This document shows, piece after piece, positions 1 through 7,557 of a DNA stretch of 64,000 nucleotides (positions are counted from its first letter, which is position 1; every line of letters starts with the position of its first letter). The translations under genes and the position numbers were made by a program. The stretch is from Streptomyces sp. NBC_01689. GTDB taxonomy: Bacteria > Actinomycetota > Actinomycetes > Streptomycetales > Streptomycetaceae. The notes beneath the pieces are model-generated. The model did no database searches and was not told where the DNA came from. It saw nothing but the letters and a program-made list of their open reading frames with translations. The stretch is taken from positions 3,658,001-3,722,000 of the forward strand of contig NZ_CP109592.1 in assembly GCF_036250675.1 (NCBI RefSeq), read 5' to 3'.

Positions 1-1
1 G

Positions 2-451
2 GGGGACCTGGCCGCCGAGGGACGGACCTGGACCGCGCAGCGCGTCCACGGGGATCTGCACCTCGGCCAGTGCCTGCGGTCCCCCACCGGCGAGTGGTCG
101 CTCATAGACTTCGAGGGCGAGCCGTCCAAGCCGCTGGCCGAACGCCGGATGCCGCAGCCACCGCTGCGGGACGTGGCCGGGATGCTCCGCTCCTTCGACT
201 ACGCGGCCCGCTCTAATCCCCGGACCGCCGGCCCCGCCCCCACCGTCTCCGACTGGGCGGACATCTGCCGGGCCGCCTTCTGCGCCGGTTACGCGGAGGC
301 CGCCGGACGCGATCCGCGCACCGACCCCGTCCTGCTGCGCGCGTACGAGACGGACAAGGCGGTCTACGAGGTCGTCTACGAGGCCCGGCACCGGCCCGAC
401 TGGCTGCCCGTGCCGATGGCGGCGGTGGGCCGGCTCGCCGCGTCCCCCTGA
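2..451 (+). CDS. mak (pep2): Maltokinase, C-terminal part
   Basis: The open frame runs in from the left edge, so the N-terminus is missing. Maltokinase phosphorylates maltose with ATP to maltose 1-phosphate, the donor used by GlgE for alpha-glucan synthesis. The visible part carries the aminoglycoside-phosphotransferase-like catalytic signature HGDLHLGQ followed by [15 protein letters not shown], the Asp/Glu metal-binding segment typical of Mak/Pep2. The stop lies 36 bases before glgB, with GAGGAGG-like purines just before the glgB start, so the two are probably cotranscribed. In actinomycetes the usual order is glgE-treS-mak-glgB, so glgE and treS are expected to the left of the window. The motifs and the neighbour make the call firm although about two thirds of the protein is absent. 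Confidence 0.9.
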   Translation, partial: GDLAAEGRTWTAQRVHGDLHLGQCLRSPTGEWSLIDFEGEPSKPLAERRMPQPPLRDVAGMLRSFDYAARSNPRTAGPAPTVSDWADICRAAFCAGYAEAAGRDPRTDPVLLRAYETDKAVYEVVYEARHRPDWLPVPMAAVGRLAASP

Positions 452-487
452 CGTTTCCCGATCACCCTCGCCGAGGAGGCCCTGCCC

Positions 488-3151
488 GTGACGCCCCGCC
501 CCCCGTCCGACGACAGTCCGAAGAAGAACGGTGCCAAGAAGCCGGTCAGCGGCAAGAAGGCGGCGGTCCAGAAGACCGCGGCCCAGCAGAAGGCGGCCGG
601 GAAGGCCGCCCGGAAGGCGGCCGAGGGGAAACCGGCACCCGAGGTCTCCGAGAGGCCCGCCGACCGGAAGCCCACCGGGGGCAAGGGCCCGAAGTCCGCC
701 GGGGGGAATCCCCGGCCGGCCGCCGCCGACCGGCCGCCGGCACCCGTCGTGGCCGCCTCCGCGCCCACCGGCGCCCCGCCCGCCGCCTCCACCGACGCCC
801 CTCCCCTCACCGCCCCCGTCCCCGCTCCCGCCGCCGCCTCCGCCGACGCCCCTCCCGTCACCGATCCCGCCGGCACCGTCACGCCGGCTGACGACCCGCT
901 CGGTTCCCTTCCCGCGCACGGCGGTTCTCCTGACGGTGCGTCCGGGACCGCCGCCGTCCCGGCGTTCACGGGGATCGGTCCGGGCGACCGGGAACGGCTG
1001 CTCTCCGGCACGCACCACGATCCGCACGGGGTGCTGGGCGCCCATCCGGTGCCGGGCGGCGTGGCGTTCCTGGCCTTCCGGCCGTACGCCCTGGGCGTGA
1101 CGGTCGTGACCGACGATCTGCGTGCCGAGCTGCACGACGACGGTGACGGCTTCTTCTCGGCCTTGCTGCCGCTGCGCGCGGTCCCGGACGCCTACCGCCT
1201 CCTCGTGGCGTACGAGGGGACGGTCCAGGACACCGAGGACGCCTACCGCTTCCTGCCGGCGCTCGGCGAGCTCGACCTCCATCTGCTGGGTGAGGGCCGT
1301 CACGAACAGCTCTGGCGCGCGCTGGGCGCCGAGCCGATGGTCCACCAGGGCGTGGCGGGCACCCGCTTCACCGTCTGGGCGCCGAACGCGCGGGGCGTCA
1401 GGCTCGCCGGCACCTTCAACTTCTGGGACGGCACGGGGTTTCCGATGCGCTCGCTCGGCGCCACGGGCGTCTGGGAGCTGTTCGTGCCCGGCATCGGTGA
1501 GGGCGAGCTCTACAAGTTCGAGATCACCCGCCCCGACGGCACCCGCACCGTGCGCGCCGACCCCATGGCCCGGCGCACCGAGGTGCCCCCGGCGACCTCC
1601 TCGATCGTCCACACCTCGCACCACACCTGGCACGACGAGGAGTGGATGGCGGAGCGGGGCGGGCGTCCTGCCCACGAGGCGCCGTTCTCCGTCTACGAGG
1701 TGCATCTCGCGTCCTGGCGACCGGGCCTGACGTATCGTCAACTTGCTCAGCAGCTCCCCGCCTACGTCGCCGACCTCGGCTTCACCCACGTCGAACTCAT
1801 GCCCGTCGCCGAACACCCCTTCGGCGGCTCCTGGGGCTACCAGGTCACCGGCTTCTACGCCCCCACCGCCCGCCTCGGCACCCCCGACGACTTCAAACAC
1901 CTCGTCGACGCCCTCCACCAGGCCGGCATCGGCGTCCTCATGGACTGGGTCCCCGCCCACTTCCCCCGCGACGAATGGGCCCTCGCCGCCTTCGACGGAC
2001 GCCCCCTCTACGAACACGCCGACCCCCAGCGCGCCGCCCACCCCGACTGGGGCACCCTCGAATTCGACTACGGCCGCCGCGAGGTCCGCAACTTCCTCGT
2101 CGCCAACGCCGTCTACTGGTGCCAGGAATTCCACATCGACGGACTCCGCGTCGACGCCGTCGCCTCCATGCTCTACCTCGACTACTCCCGCGAACCCGGC
2201 CGATGGACCCCCAACGAACACGGCGGCCGGGAGAACCTCGACGCCGTCGCCTTCCTCCAGGAGATGAACGCCACCGTCTACCGCCGCAACCCCGGCATCG
2301 TCACCATCGCCGAGGAATCCACCGCCTGGGACGGCGTCACCCGCGCCACCCACCACTCCGGCCCCGGCGGCTTCGGCGGACTCGGCTTCGGACTGAAGTG
2401 GAACATGGGGTGGATGCACGACTCACTGGACTACGTCCAGCACGAGCCGGTCCACCGCAAGTACCACCACCACGAGATGACGTTCTCGATGGTCTACGCC
2501 TACAGCGAGAACTACGTCCTGCCCATCTCCCACGACGAGGTCGTCCACGGCAAGAAGTCCCTCGTCTCGAAGATGCCCGGCGACTGGTGGCAGCAACGCG
2601 CCACCACCCGCGCCTACCTCGGCTTCATGTGGGCCCACCCCGGCAAACAACTCCTCTTCATGGGACAGGAGTTCGCCCAGGGCGCCGAATGGTCCGAGAC
2701 CCACGGACCGGACTGGTGGCTCCTCGACCCCGCCTACCCGGCCGAGGCCGACCACCGGGGCGTCCGGGACCTGGTCCGCGACCTCAACGCCGTCTACCGG
2801 GGGACACCGGCGCTCTGGCAGCGGGACACCGACCCGTCCGGCTTCCAGTGGGTGGTCGGCGACGCGGCCGAGGACAACGTCTTCGCGTTCCTGCGGCTCG
2901 ACGCCGAGGGCACCCCGGTGCTCGCCGTCTCCAACCTCTCGCCGGTCGTCCGTCACGGCTACCGCCTCGGTGTGCCCGACTCCGTGCCCGCCTGGCAGGA
3001 GACCCTCAACACCGACAGCGCCCGGTACGGCGGCAGTGACGTCACCAACCCGGACGTCGTCAAACCGGACCTGCAGCCCTGGCACGGCCGCCCGGGCAGC
3101 ATCCGTCTGACCCTCCCCCCGCTGGCCACCGTCTGGCTGCGGCCGGCCTGA
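488..3151 (+). CDS. glgB: 1,4-alpha-glucan branching enzyme
   Basis: GH13 branching enzyme of 887 residues that makes alpha-1,6 branches in glycogen or the GlgE glucan. The GTG start at 488 follows a GAGGAGG purine run. Residues 1 to about 155 are a Lys/Ala/Pro-rich low-complexity extension absent from short GlgB proteins. The N1 and CBM48 domains follow, then the GH13 barrel. Catalytic landmarks are RVDAV (nucleophile Asp556), IAEEST (Glu609/610 acid-base) and SHDEVVHGK (His682-Asp683). It follows maltokinase, consistent with trehalose-to-glucan conversion. Codon choice changes inside the gene: from about 1750 to 2750 nearly every third position is C, unlike both ends, which suggests a mosaic history or conversion with a second glgB copy. 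The family call is secure; the role of the extension is unknown. Confidence 0.96.
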   Translation: MTPRPPSDDSPKKNGAKKPVSGKKAAVQKTAAQQKAAGKAARKAAEGKPAPEVSERPADRKPTGGKGPKSAGGNPRPAAADRPPAPVVAASAPTGAPPAASTDAPPLTAPVPAPAAASADAPPVTDPAGTVTPADDPLGSLPAHGGSPDGASGTAAVPAFTGIGPGDRERLLSGTHHDPHGVLGAHPVPGGVAFLAFRPYALGVTVVTDDLRAELHDDGDGFFSALLPLRAVPDAYRLLVAYEGTVQDTEDAYRFLPALGELDLHLLGEGRHEQLWRALGAEPMVHQGVAGTRFTVWAPNARGVRLAGTFNFWDGTGFPMRSLGATGVWELFVPGIGEGELYKFEITRPDGTRTVRADPMARRTEVPPATSSIVHTSHHTWHDEEWMAERGGRPAHEAPFSVYEVHLASWRPGLTYRQLAQQLPAYVADLGFTHVELMPVAEHPFGGSWGYQVTGFYAPTARLGTPDDFKHLVDALHQAGIGVLMDWVPAHFPRDEWALAAFDGRPLYEHADPQRAAHPDWGTLEFDYGRREVRNFLVANAVYWCQEFHIDGLRVDAVASMLYLDYSREPGRWTPNEHGGRENLDAVAFLQEMNATVYRRNPGIVTIAEESTAWDGVTRATHHSGPGGFGGLGFGLKWNMGWMHDSLDYVQHEPVHRKYHHHEMTFSMVYAYSENYVLPISHDEVVHGKKSLVSKMPGDWWQQRATTRAYLGFMWAHPGKQLLFMGQEFAQGAEWSETHGPDWWLLDPAYPAEADHRGVRDLVRDLNAVYRGTPALWQRDTDPSGFQWVVGDAAEDNVFAFLRLDAEGTPVLAVSNLSPVVRHGYRLGVPDSVPAWQETLNTDSARYGGSDVTNPDVVKPDLQPWHGRPGSIRLTLPPLATVWLRPA

Positions 3152-3208
3152 GCCCCGCCCTCCGGCGCGGCACGCCGTGTCTCCGGAGCACGGAGCCGCC
3201 CCGGCCCG

Positions 3209-3257
3209 GCCCTCCGGTCTCCGCTCCCGCCGGGCGCGGGACCGGAGACCGGAGGGC
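3209..3257. terminator. Bidirectional hairpin between glgB and helD
   Basis: A 15-bp perfect stem (3209-3223 with 3243-3257) continues past one C/C mismatch into a 6-bp inner stem (3225-3230 with 3236-3241) and a 5-base loop. It lies between the convergent glgB and HelD-type genes and probably ends both transcripts. A further partial copy of the arm (GGAGACCGGA) follows near 3272-3282. There is no T-run, as is usual for Streptomyces terminators. Confidence 0.7.
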
Positions 3258-3359
3258 TCCGCCGTGCGCGGCCGGAGACCGGACGCTTCCACCGCGCGGG
3301 GCGGCGCGGCGGGAGGGGACCGCCGTCCCGCGCCTCCAGGCCCCGGACCGGGACCGTGC

Positions 3360-5624
3360 CTACCCGAACGCCTTCGCCAGCGCCTCCGGGAGGTCCCCGG
3401 TGTGCAGGACGCCCAGGCGCTGCGTGGCCCGGGTCAGGGCCACGTACAGGTCGCTCGTGCCGTACCGTCCCGGCTCCACCACCAGCACGGAGTCGAACTC
3501 CAGGCCCTTGGACTGGCGGGGGTCGAGCAGGACCACCGTGCGGGTCAGGTCGGGCTCGCCGCCCACGCTCACGCCCTCCAGCCCGGCGGCCAGTTCCGGG
3601 TGCAGGTCGCGCGGGGCGACGACCGCGAGGCGGCCCTCCGCCGGGGTCAGTTCCTCCACCGCCTTCGCCACCGCGCCGGGCAGGTCGTCGGTGGCGCGGA
3701 CCCAGGGGCGTACACCCGTCGTCCGCACCGAACTCGGCGGTTCGAAGGCGGGGTGCTCCGCGCGGACCACCGCCGCCGCGACCTCCATGATCTCGGACGG
3801 GGTGCGGTAGTTGACGGCGAGCCGGGTGTGCTCCCAGCGGTCCTCGACATAGGGCGCGAGGATCCGCTCCCACGACCCGACCCCGGCCGCCTCGGCGGTC
3901 TGCGCCGGGTCGCCGACCAGCGTCATCGACCGGGTGGGACTGCGCCGCATCAGCAGCCGCCAGGCCATCGGCGAGAGCTCCTGCGCCTCGTCGACGATGA
4001 TGTGGCCGAACGCCCAGGTCCGGTCGGCCGCCGCCCGCTCGGCGGCGCTGCGGTGGTCCTCCTCCTCGTGCCGCTCGGCCATCCGCTCGGCGTCGATGAT
4101 GTTGTGCGCGGACAGGATCTCGGAGTCCTCCTCGTCCTTGTCCTCGAACTCGTACGTCCGCGAGGCGTACGACACGTCGAGCACGCCCTGCGCGTAGGCG
4201 ACCTGGGTCCGGCGCTCCTGGTCGGCCGCGGCCCGCGCGACCCGGTCGTCCTCGCCCAGCAGTTCGGCGGCCTCGTCGAGAAGGGGGACGTCGGCGACGG
4301 TCCACGCGCCGGTGACCGGACGGCGGATCGCCTCGGCGTCCTCCTCGCCGACGTGGCCCTCCGGCGCGGCGAGGAAGTCGGCGACCAGCCGCTGCGGGGT
4401 CAGCCGCGGCCACAGCTGGTCGATGGCCGACCAGACCTCCGGGTTCTCCGCGAGTTCGTCACGGATCTGGGTGATGTCGCTCGGGTCGAGCAGGTTGGAC
4501 CCGTCGAAGGGGTCGGTGCCGATGCGCTCGGCGAGCATGTCGGTGAGCGTGTTGAGGATGTGGCCCTCGAAGTACTCGCGGGCCACGTTGTGCGGCAGCC
4601 CGGCCTCACGGGTGCGCTCCCGGGCGACCCCGACGAGCCCGGCGTCGAGCATCAGGACGTCGCGGTCGTGCTCGATCGCGATCACGGGGTCGGGCAGCTC
4701 CTGGCGGTCGCGGACCACCGAGGCCAGCACCTCGGCCATGTCGGCCCGGCCCTTGACGGCCGCGGCCCGCGGGGTGTCCGCGGCCGTCGCCTTCACCCCG
4801 GGGAACAGTTCACCGACGGTCGCGAGCAGGACGCCCGTCTCGCCGAGCGAGGGCAGCACCTCGCCGATGTAGCCGAGGAACGCCGGGTTCGGGCCGACGA
4901 TCAGCACGGCGCGCTTGGCGAGCAGCTCGCGGTACTCGTACAGCAGGAAGGCCGCCCGGTGCAGCGCGACGGCCGTCTTGCCGGTGCCCGGTCCGCCCTC
5001 CACCACCAGGACGCCCCGGTGCGGAGCGCGGATGATCCGGTCCTGCTCGGCCTGGATGGTCTGCACGATGTCGCTCATCCGGCCGGTGCGGGCCGAGTTG
5101 AGCGCGGCGAGCAGGACGGCGTCGCCGGTCGGGTCCTCGTGCCCGGTGCGCCGGTGGTCCCCGAGGTCGAGGATCTCGTCGTGCACGTCGGTCACCCGGC
5201 GCCCCTCGGTACTGATGTGCCGGCGGCGGCGCAGGTCCATCGGGGTGTGCCCGGTGGCGAGGTAGAAGGGGCGGGCGACCGGTGCCCGCCAGTCGATGAG
5301 GAGGGGGGTGTGCTCGGTGTCGTCGGCGCGGACACCGATGCGCCCGATGTGGTGGCTGACGCCGGAGGTCAGGTCGATCCGGCCGAAGCACAGCGAGCCG
5401 TCGACGGCGTTGAGTGCCGCCAGCAGCCCCGAACGCTCGGCGACGAGCACATCGCGTTCGAGCCTGGCCTGCATGGGCGTGTTCCCCTGCGCGAGCGCGT
5501 CGCCGACCGAGGCCTCGGTGTCGCCCCGCAGCACGTCGACGCGCGCGTACAGCCCGTCGATGAATTCCTGCTCCTGCTGCAATTCAACATCGGGAAATTC
5601 TGCGTTTGAGCCCCTGTTTGACAA
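3360..5624 (-). CDS. HelD-family RNA polymerase-associated ATPase (UvrD-like SF1)
   Basis: A protein of about 754 residues with a long N-terminal coiled-coil arm, a Walker A motif EGGPGTGKTAV, Walker B-like HIIVDEAQELS, and the C-terminal SF1 motifs VNYRTP, KGLEFDSVLVVEP and YVALTRATQRLG. HelD proteins bind RNA polymerase and help release it from stalled complexes; they are not true DNA-repair helicases. The frame is open back to an ATG at 5696. I prefer the TTG at 5624 because GGGAG stands five bases upstream; GTG at 5633 is the other option. A very strong opposite-strand promoter overlaps this start region. I did not see a rifamycin-associated palindrome, so identity with the rifampicin-inducible HelR is not supported. 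The family is clear, the exact start is not. Confidence 0.85.
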   Translation of the reverse strand: MSNRGSNAEFPDVELQQEQEFIDGLYARVDVLRGDTEASVGDALAQGNTPMQARLERDVLVAERSGLLAALNAVDGSLCFGRIDLTSGVSHHIGRIGVRADDTEHTPLLIDWRAPVARPFYLATGHTPMDLRRRRHISTEGRRVTDVHDEILDLGDHRRTGHEDPTGDAVLLAALNSARTGRMSDIVQTIQAEQDRIIRAPHRGVLVVEGGPGTGKTAVALHRAAFLLYEYRELLAKRAVLIVGPNPAFLGYIGEVLPSLGETGVLLATVGELFPGVKATAADTPRAAAVKGRADMAEVLASVVRDRQELPDPVIAIEHDRDVLMLDAGLVGVARERTREAGLPHNVAREYFEGHILNTLTDMLAERIGTDPFDGSNLLDPSDITQIRDELAENPEVWSAIDQLWPRLTPQRLVADFLAAPEGHVGEEDAEAIRRPVTGAWTVADVPLLDEAAELLGEDDRVARAAADQERRTQVAYAQGVLDVSYASRTYEFEDKDEEDSEILSAHNIIDAERMAERHEEEDHRSAAERAAADRTWAFGHIIVDEAQELSPMAWRLLMRRSPTRSMTLVGDPAQTAEAAGVGSWERILAPYVEDRWEHTRLAVNYRTPSEIMEVAAAVVRAEHPAFEPPSSVRTTGVRPWVRATDDLPGAVAKAVEELTPAEGRLAVVAPRDLHPELAAGLEGVSVGGEPDLTRTVVLLDPRQSKGLEFDSVLVVEPGRYGTSDLYVALTRATQRLGVLHTGDLPEALAKAFG

Positions 5625-5647
5625 TTCCACTCCCGCCCGGATATACT
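5618..5647 (+). promoter_or_regulatory. Consensus sigma-HrdB-type promoter, antisense to helD start
   Basis: TTGACA at 5618-5623 and TATACT at 5642-5647 are separated by 18 bases, an unusually perfect housekeeping promoter for this GC-rich genome. It points rightwards, away from helD and into a 60-base stretch ending in a strong terminator, so no protein gene is served by it. Confidence 0.65.
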
Positions 5648-5653
5648 GTGCCC

Positions 5654-5752
5654 AGTGAACTTCTCCGTGACTCGACAAATTCAAGTCGCGAATCATTCAA
5701 TATACGCAAAGAAAACCCCCGGGTGCAATTTCCCCGGGGGTTTTCTTTGTGC
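5654..5752 (+). ncRNA. Candidate small RNA of about 100 nt
   Basis: The predicted transcript starts about 7 bases after the TATACT box and ends in the 17-bp terminator stem at 5707-5749. It has no ORF with a ribosome site and covers the longest possible 5' extension of the helD gene in antisense. A short internal stem (CGAC/GTCG around 5674-5689) is visible. Function is unknown. The alternative is that the promoter is fortuitous or drives transcription only under certain conditions. Confidence 0.4.
5707..5749. terminator. Strong bidirectional intrinsic terminator
   Basis: A perfect 17-bp stem, 5707-5723 paired with 5733-5749, with a 9-base loop. The outer part is A-rich on the left and T-rich on the right, so both strands end in a U-rich tail. 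It closes the trxA transcript on the minus strand and the candidate small RNA on the plus strand. Confidence 0.85.
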
Positions 5753-5774
5753 CGTCCGCGTCCGGGACGCCCGC

Positions 5775-6107
5775 TCAGAGCACGTCGGACAGCTCCTCCG
5801 ACAGCCGTCGCCGGGGCCGGGCGCCCACCATCGACTTCACCGGCTCGCCGTCGCGGAACACCAGGAACGTGGGCATCGAGAGCACCCGGTAGGCGTTGGT
5901 CGTCTCCGGATTCATGTCGACGTCCAACTGGACGACCTTGAGCCGCCCCTCCTCCTCGGCCGCGAGAGCGCTCAGCACCGGCCCCATCTGCCGGCACGGC
6001 GGACACCAGTCGGCGGTGAACTCCACCAGCACGGGCAGCTCCGCGCCGATCACCTCCGCCTCGAAGTCCGCGTCCGTCACCGACGTCACACCGGCCAGAT
6101 CGATCAC
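5775..6107 (-). CDS. trxA: Thioredoxin
   Basis: Classical cytoplasmic thioredoxin of about 110 residues that reduces protein disulfides using electrons from thioredoxin reductase. The active site WCPPC places the redox cysteines at residues 35 and 38, and the cis-proline loop is SMPT. WCPPC differs from the common WCGPC and should raise the redox potential slightly. I chose the GTG at 6107, which overlaps the MerR stop (GTGA) and has GGGAGG nine bases upstream; an earlier in-frame GTG at 6131 lacks such a site. It is translationally coupled to the MerR gene, suggesting redox- or drug-responsive control by that regulator. Confidence 0.92.
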   Translation of the reverse strand: MIDLAGVTSVTDADFEAEVIGAELPVLVEFTADWCPPCRQMGPVLSALAAEEEGRLKVVQLDVDMNPETTNAYRVLSMPTFLVFRDGEPVKSMVGARPRRRLSEELSDVL

Positions 6108-6532
6108 CTTGTCCGCCCTCCCAGTTCGCACACCGGCTCCGGGCCTCCCGGAGCCTCCGCGTCGGCGGCCAGCTCGTCGCGCGCCCGCTCGGCCCGCGCC
6201 AGCTGCGCGCCGACCTCGCTCCGCACCGCCCGCAACTCACCGATCAGTGCGTCGAGTTCATCCAGCTTGCGGCGGTAGACCGCGAGCGAGGCGGGACAGG
6301 AGTCCCCCTCCGGATGCCCGGCCCGCAGGCACTCCACGAACGGCCGCGTCTCCTCCAGGTCGAACCCGAAGTCCTGCAGCGTCCTGATCTGCCGCAGCAG
6401 CTTGAGGTCGTCCTCGTCGTAGGTGCGGTAACCGTTGCCGGCGCGCCGCGCGGGCAGCAGCCCCCGCGACTCGTAGTACCGCAGAGTGCGCGTGGTGGTC
6501 CCGGCCCTCGCCGCCAGCTCGCCGATTCGCAT
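6104..6532 (-). CDS. MerR-family transcriptional regulator
   Basis: A 142-residue regulator. The N-terminal winged helix (MRIGELAARAGTTTRTLRYYESRGLLP) and the GYRTYDEDDLKLL segment are textbook MerR, followed by a dimerisation coiled coil. A Cys in GDSCPASLAVY and another near the C-terminus (VCELG) could be metal- or thiol-sensing, but no full SoxR cluster motif is visible. The gene overlaps trxA by four bases, so it probably controls thioredoxin and itself from the palindrome just upstream. The inducer is unknown. Confidence 0.88.
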   Translation of the reverse strand: MRIGELAARAGTTTRTLRYYESRGLLPARRAGNGYRTYDEDDLKLLRQIRTLQDFGFDLEETRPFVECLRAGHPEGDSCPASLAVYRRKLDELDALIGELRAVRSEVGAQLARAERARDELAADAEAPGGPEPVCELGGRTR

Positions 6533-6547
6533 GCCCCGAACGTAGTC

Positions 6548-6565
6548 CTTGACGCGGGCGTCAAG
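6548..6565. promoter_or_regulatory. MerR-type operator palindrome
   Basis: CTTGACGC-GG-GCGTCAAG is a perfect inverted repeat of two 8-base arms, 15 bases before the merR start codon. Each arm contains TTGACG, a -35-like hexamer, as in many MerR operators that lie within the promoter spacer. Probably autoregulatory for the merR-trxA pair. Confidence 0.6.
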
Positions 6566-6654
6566 GCAAGGCCGGCGGTGACCGCGAGGGGGGCACGGCC
6601 GGACGCGCCTGGCCGGACGCGCCTCGTCGGGCGTGCCTCGTCGGGCGTGCCTCG

Positions 6655-7425
6655 TCACGCGGGCGTGGTCACGCCCGCCGACTCCTCGACCTCCAGCAGC
6701 GAGGCGCTCTGCCGCTCCTCGTCGAACGCCGCGCGTCCGCCGCGCAGTCCGAAGAGCCGTTTGGCGAGGGCGATGTAGAGGACCGCGAGGACGTTCAGGA
6801 CCAGAGTGGTGATCTTCAACCAGCTCACGTGCTCGGTGAGCTCGTAGACCTCCAGGGGGAGGAAGGCCGCGGTGGCGACCACCGTCAGGTACTCCGCCCA
6901 GCGCTTCGCGTACCAGAGGCCGCCCGCCTCGACCAGCTCGATCAGCGCGTAGGCCAGCAGCAGCGCGGCCACCAGGACCAGCGTGGAGTGCTTGTAGCCG
7001 AAGGTCTTCTGGATGGTGCCGACGACCGGCGAGTGGTCGAGGTCGTAGTGGAAGTGCTTGAAGACCGGCCGGAAGACGTTCAGGTACTCGTCGAAGAGAC
7101 GGCGCACCGAGTCCTGGCTGTTGCTGAACCGCCACACCGCCACCGCGACCAGCACGATGAACACCCCGCGCACGGCCCGTTCGACGGCCAGGAAGCGCAG
7201 GATGAACAGGTCCCGCAGCACCTTGCCGCGCGGTACGAGCGGCGCGTCCTCCGCGGGTCCCGCACCGTGCGGCGCGCCGAGCACGAAGTCGCCGCAGCGC
7301 AGACAGCGCCAGGCCTCCCCGAGGCTGGTCCCGGCGCGCAGCCGCTCGCGCAGCCCCGGCTCGTCCGGCGCGTACGTCGCATGGCCGCGACGCGCGCACG
7401 TCCGCCGGTCCCAGTCGATCTTCAT
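6655..7425 (-). CDS. DUF2127 family membrane protein
   Basis: A 256-residue integral membrane protein. Residues 1-60 are cytosolic and include a CLRCG zinc-ribbon-like fragment plus CARRGH near the N-terminus. Four hydrophobic segments follow (about 80-98, 145-165, 180-198 and 205-225), with charged loops such as WYAKRWAEYLT typical of DUF2127. The ATG at 7425 matches the family start. No function is established for DUF2127. It lies downstream of an MFS pump gene on the same strand but is separated by a nested hairpin, so it may be independently transcribed. Confidence 0.8.
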   Translation of the reverse strand: MKIDWDRRTCARRGHATYAPDEPGLRERLRAGTSLGEAWRCLRCGDFVLGAPHGAGPAEDAPLVPRGKVLRDLFILRFLAVERAVRGVFIVLVAVAVWRFSNSQDSVRRLFDEYLNVFRPVFKHFHYDLDHSPVVGTIQKTFGYKHSTLVLVAALLLAYALIELVEAGGLWYAKRWAEYLTVVATAAFLPLEVYELTEHVSWLKITTLVLNVLAVLYIALAKRLFGLRGGRAAFDEERQSASLLEVEESAGVTTPA

Positions 7426-7441
7426 ACTCCGTGCCCTCCGC

Positions 7442-7504
7442 AGAACATGCAGAACATCACGTGCCGTGCCGGTAGGTCCGGCACGGCACGGTAGTGCATG
7501 TTCT
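7442..7504. terminator. Nested double inverted repeat between MFS and DUF2127 genes
   Basis: An inner 13-bp perfect stem (7460-7472 with 7478-7490, 5-base loop) is enclosed by a separate 10-bp inverted repeat (7442-7451 with 7495-7504). The outer left arm also contains a tandem 9-bp repeat GCAGAACAT at 7440-7457. The inner stem probably terminates the MFS transcript; the outer repeats lie just upstream of the DUF2127 start and might bind a regulator. Confidence 0.55.
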
Positions 7505-7557
7505 ACGAGACGAAGGCCCGGGGGTCACGGTTGCGCGGGCACCGTCGTGGCCCGCGG

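Noticed and set aside
531..1730. Long Pro/Arg-rich frames on the plus strand inside glgB
   Set aside because: They are shadow frames of the C-rich third positions of glgB and have no family motif.
3177..5609. 810-residue plus-strand frame opposite the HelD-type gene
   Set aside because: It mirrors helD codons; the minus strand carries clear Walker and SF1 motifs and the plus frame has none.
5625..5696. The N-terminal extension of the HelD-type protein back to ATG 5696
   Set aside because: The extension lacks a ribosome site and is AT-richer than the gene; GGGAG before TTG 5624 fits better.
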